Shown here: positions 5,281 through 6,244 of the stretch, piece after piece
Layout: each line of letters starts with the position of its first letter
Position numbering within the stretch: position 1 is the first letter of the stretch
Source: CAZYZQ01 sp964652075
Lineage (GTDB): Bacteria > Bacillota > Clostridia > Oscillospirales > Oscillospiraceae
NCBI GenBank assembly: GCA_964652075.1
Contig: CAZYZQ010000109.1
Span: 1 to 6,244 of the forward strand
Direction: 5' to 3'
Length of the DNA: 6,244 bases
Translations under genes and position numbers: made by a program
Notes under the pieces: model-generated
Seen by the model: only the letters and a program-made list of their open reading frames with translations
The model's database searches: none
Told to the model about the DNA's origin: nothing

Positions 5281-6069
5281 ATGCCAGATTATTTCGCACA
5301 TGAGGTTTTCGGGCAACTGGTGCTTGAGCGTCTGCCGCGGCCGCTGCGCGCGCGGTTGGAGCAAGAAAGGCTCTCGTTCTTTTGCGGACAGTACGGCCCC
5401 GATCCGATGTTCTTCCTGTTCGGCCGCGCGCGAGACGAGGCGCGTGCGATGCACCGCGCACCCGGCGCTGTCCCGATCGCCCGGCTGGCCGCAGCCGCCC
5501 GTGCGGGTGAGCCGGAGAGCGCCGGATATCTGGCGGGCTTCCTGTGCCACTATCTGCTCGACTGTGCGTGCCACCCGTATGTGCTCGAGACCGCCGCGCG
5601 CGGCCAGCTTGGCCACACCGCCATCGAGACGGAGTTCGACCGGTATCTGCTCGCCCAGCGCGGCTACCGCACTGATCGTGATACGCCCATGGTGCGCAAA
5701 GATCTGCCGGACGCGGTATGCCAGGCCGCGTCACGCGCGTATGAGCAGACCACGCCGGAGCACTATGGACGGGCGTACCGGATGTTCCGGCTCGTGTGCC
5801 GCATGCTGGCGCAGCTACAGGGCACGCCGGCGCGGGCGGTTGTGAACGGTCTGAGCCGCCTGCCGGGTCTGCGCCCGATCCGCGGCTGTATCTCCGGCCG
5901 CGCGCCGGATGCTGCGGCGGAGGAGACGAACCGGACGCTTGAGGCTCTGCTCCAGGAAGCGGCCGCGCCTGCGGCCGCGCACCTTGCGGCGTTTTTTGAC
6001 GCGTTGGAGCACGGCGCGCCGGAGCGCGACGCACTCTGGCAGCGGGATTTCTTTGGCAGGCAGGGATAA
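5281..6069 (+). CDS. Zinc-dependent phospholipase C-like protein
   Basis: This encodes a 262-residue protein of the zinc-dependent phospholipase C / S1-P1 nuclease fold, in the shorter cytosolic form common in Clostridia. Ligand-type residues appear in the expected order: His7 (DYFAHEVFG), Asp41 (GQYGPDPMFF), His58, His90 and Asp94 (FLCHYLLDCACHPYV), then His112 and Glu116 (GHTAIETEFD). There is no signal peptide, unlike secreted alpha-toxin-type phospholipases, so the substrate is uncertain and an intracellular phosphodiesterase or lipid-turnover role is only possible. The rest of the protein is mostly helical and Ala/Arg-rich. The start at 5281 follows AAGGAGG (5266-5272) and MPDYFAH is the family's usual beginning; the frame is open back to 5107 but that part lies upstream of the promoter. 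Confidence 0.85.
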   Translation: MPDYFAHEVFGQLVLERLPRPLRARLEQERLSFFCGQYGPDPMFFLFGRARDEARAMHRAPGAVPIARLAAAARAGEPESAGYLAGFLCHYLLDCACHPYVLETAARGQLGHTAIETEFDRYLLAQRGYRTDRDTPMVRKDLPDAVCQAASRAYEQTTPEHYGRAYRMFRLVCRMLAQLQGTPARAVVNGLSRLPGLRPIRGCISGRAPDAAAEETNRTLEALLQEAAAPAAAHLAAFFDALEHGAPERDALWQRDFFGRQG

Positions 6070-6077
6070 TAGTAAAA

Positions 6078-6240
6078 CAGCGCGCCGCGGCGCGCTGAGA
6101 CTGTCGAAGAACGCCGCAGGCGTTCTTCGACAAGGGACTGCGGCCTGTCGCAGCGCACGCCATGTCCGCCGATGGCGGACATGGCGCATGTTTACAGGCC
6201 GAGCGGTGTTTTCTCCGACGCACAGGTCGCCGGAGAAAAC
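6078..6240. repeat. Row of five intergenic hairpins
   Basis: Five inverted repeats follow one another. They are a perfect 20-base palindrome (6078-6097); a 14-bp stem with a three-base loop (6102-6115 with 6119-6132); a 5-bp stem (6138-6142 with 6149-6153); a 13-bp stem with loop GAT (6158-6170 with 6174-6186); and a 10-bp stem (6208-6217 with 6231-6240). None is followed by a clear T-run on the plus strand. The first two may still slow transcription after the phospholipase-like gene. The rest resemble REP-type intergenic repeats, and no gene is seen in this stretch. Confidence 0.8.
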
Positions 6241-6244
6241 GATC

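Noticed and set aside
5243..6223. 326-codon minus-strand frame
   Set aside because: It is the antisense of the phospholipase-like gene and its product is low-complexity Arg/Pro/Ala sequence.

Overview
The window looks like the right-hand end of a prophage integrated in the chromosome of a GC-rich, spore-forming gut Firmicute, probably of the Oscillospiraceae type. This is inferred from gene families and codon style, not from any marker gene. All strong coding regions carry AGGAGG-type ribosome binding sites, and several genes overlap by one to four bases.

Positions 1-3233 are prophage. A small serine recombinase lies on the minus strand (200-811). A plus-strand late cassette follows: a tail-associated protein (854-1198), a 54-residue small protein (1198-1362), a one-helix membrane protein with a basic/coiled tail (1371-1664), a small acidic protein (1694-1933), an r1t-type holin (2260-2454) and an Amidase_3 endolysin (2451-3233). 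The 326-base gap at 1934-2259 is not empty. On the minus strand it holds a near-consensus promoter (TTGACA, 17-base spacer, TGATAAGAT), then a 154-base segment bounded by a perfect 23-base inverted repeat, then a GC-rich hairpin followed by seven T residues. I read this as an independent transcription unit of about 238 nt, opposite to the lysis genes: a structured small RNA, possibly encoding a 42-residue peptide. It is the most novel-looking object here.

At about 3234-3271 the phage ends and host sequence begins in the middle of a gene. From 3266 the sequence encodes only the C-terminal third of a GH18 glycosidase of the SleL/YaaH spore cortex-lytic type, preceded in frame by a TGA. The simplest reading is that the prophage split this gene, and that its 5' part lies beyond the other prophage end, outside the window.

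Positions 3704-6244 are host chromosome. A promoter leads into a two-gene unit made of a cysteine/histidine-rich small protein (3822-4205) and a translationally coupled DUF6273-like protein (4202-5056), closed by a 15-bp hairpin terminator. A second promoter with an extended -10 drives a zinc-dependent phospholipase C-like protein (5281-6069). The last 175 bases hold no gene but a row of five hairpins, three of them long and perfect.
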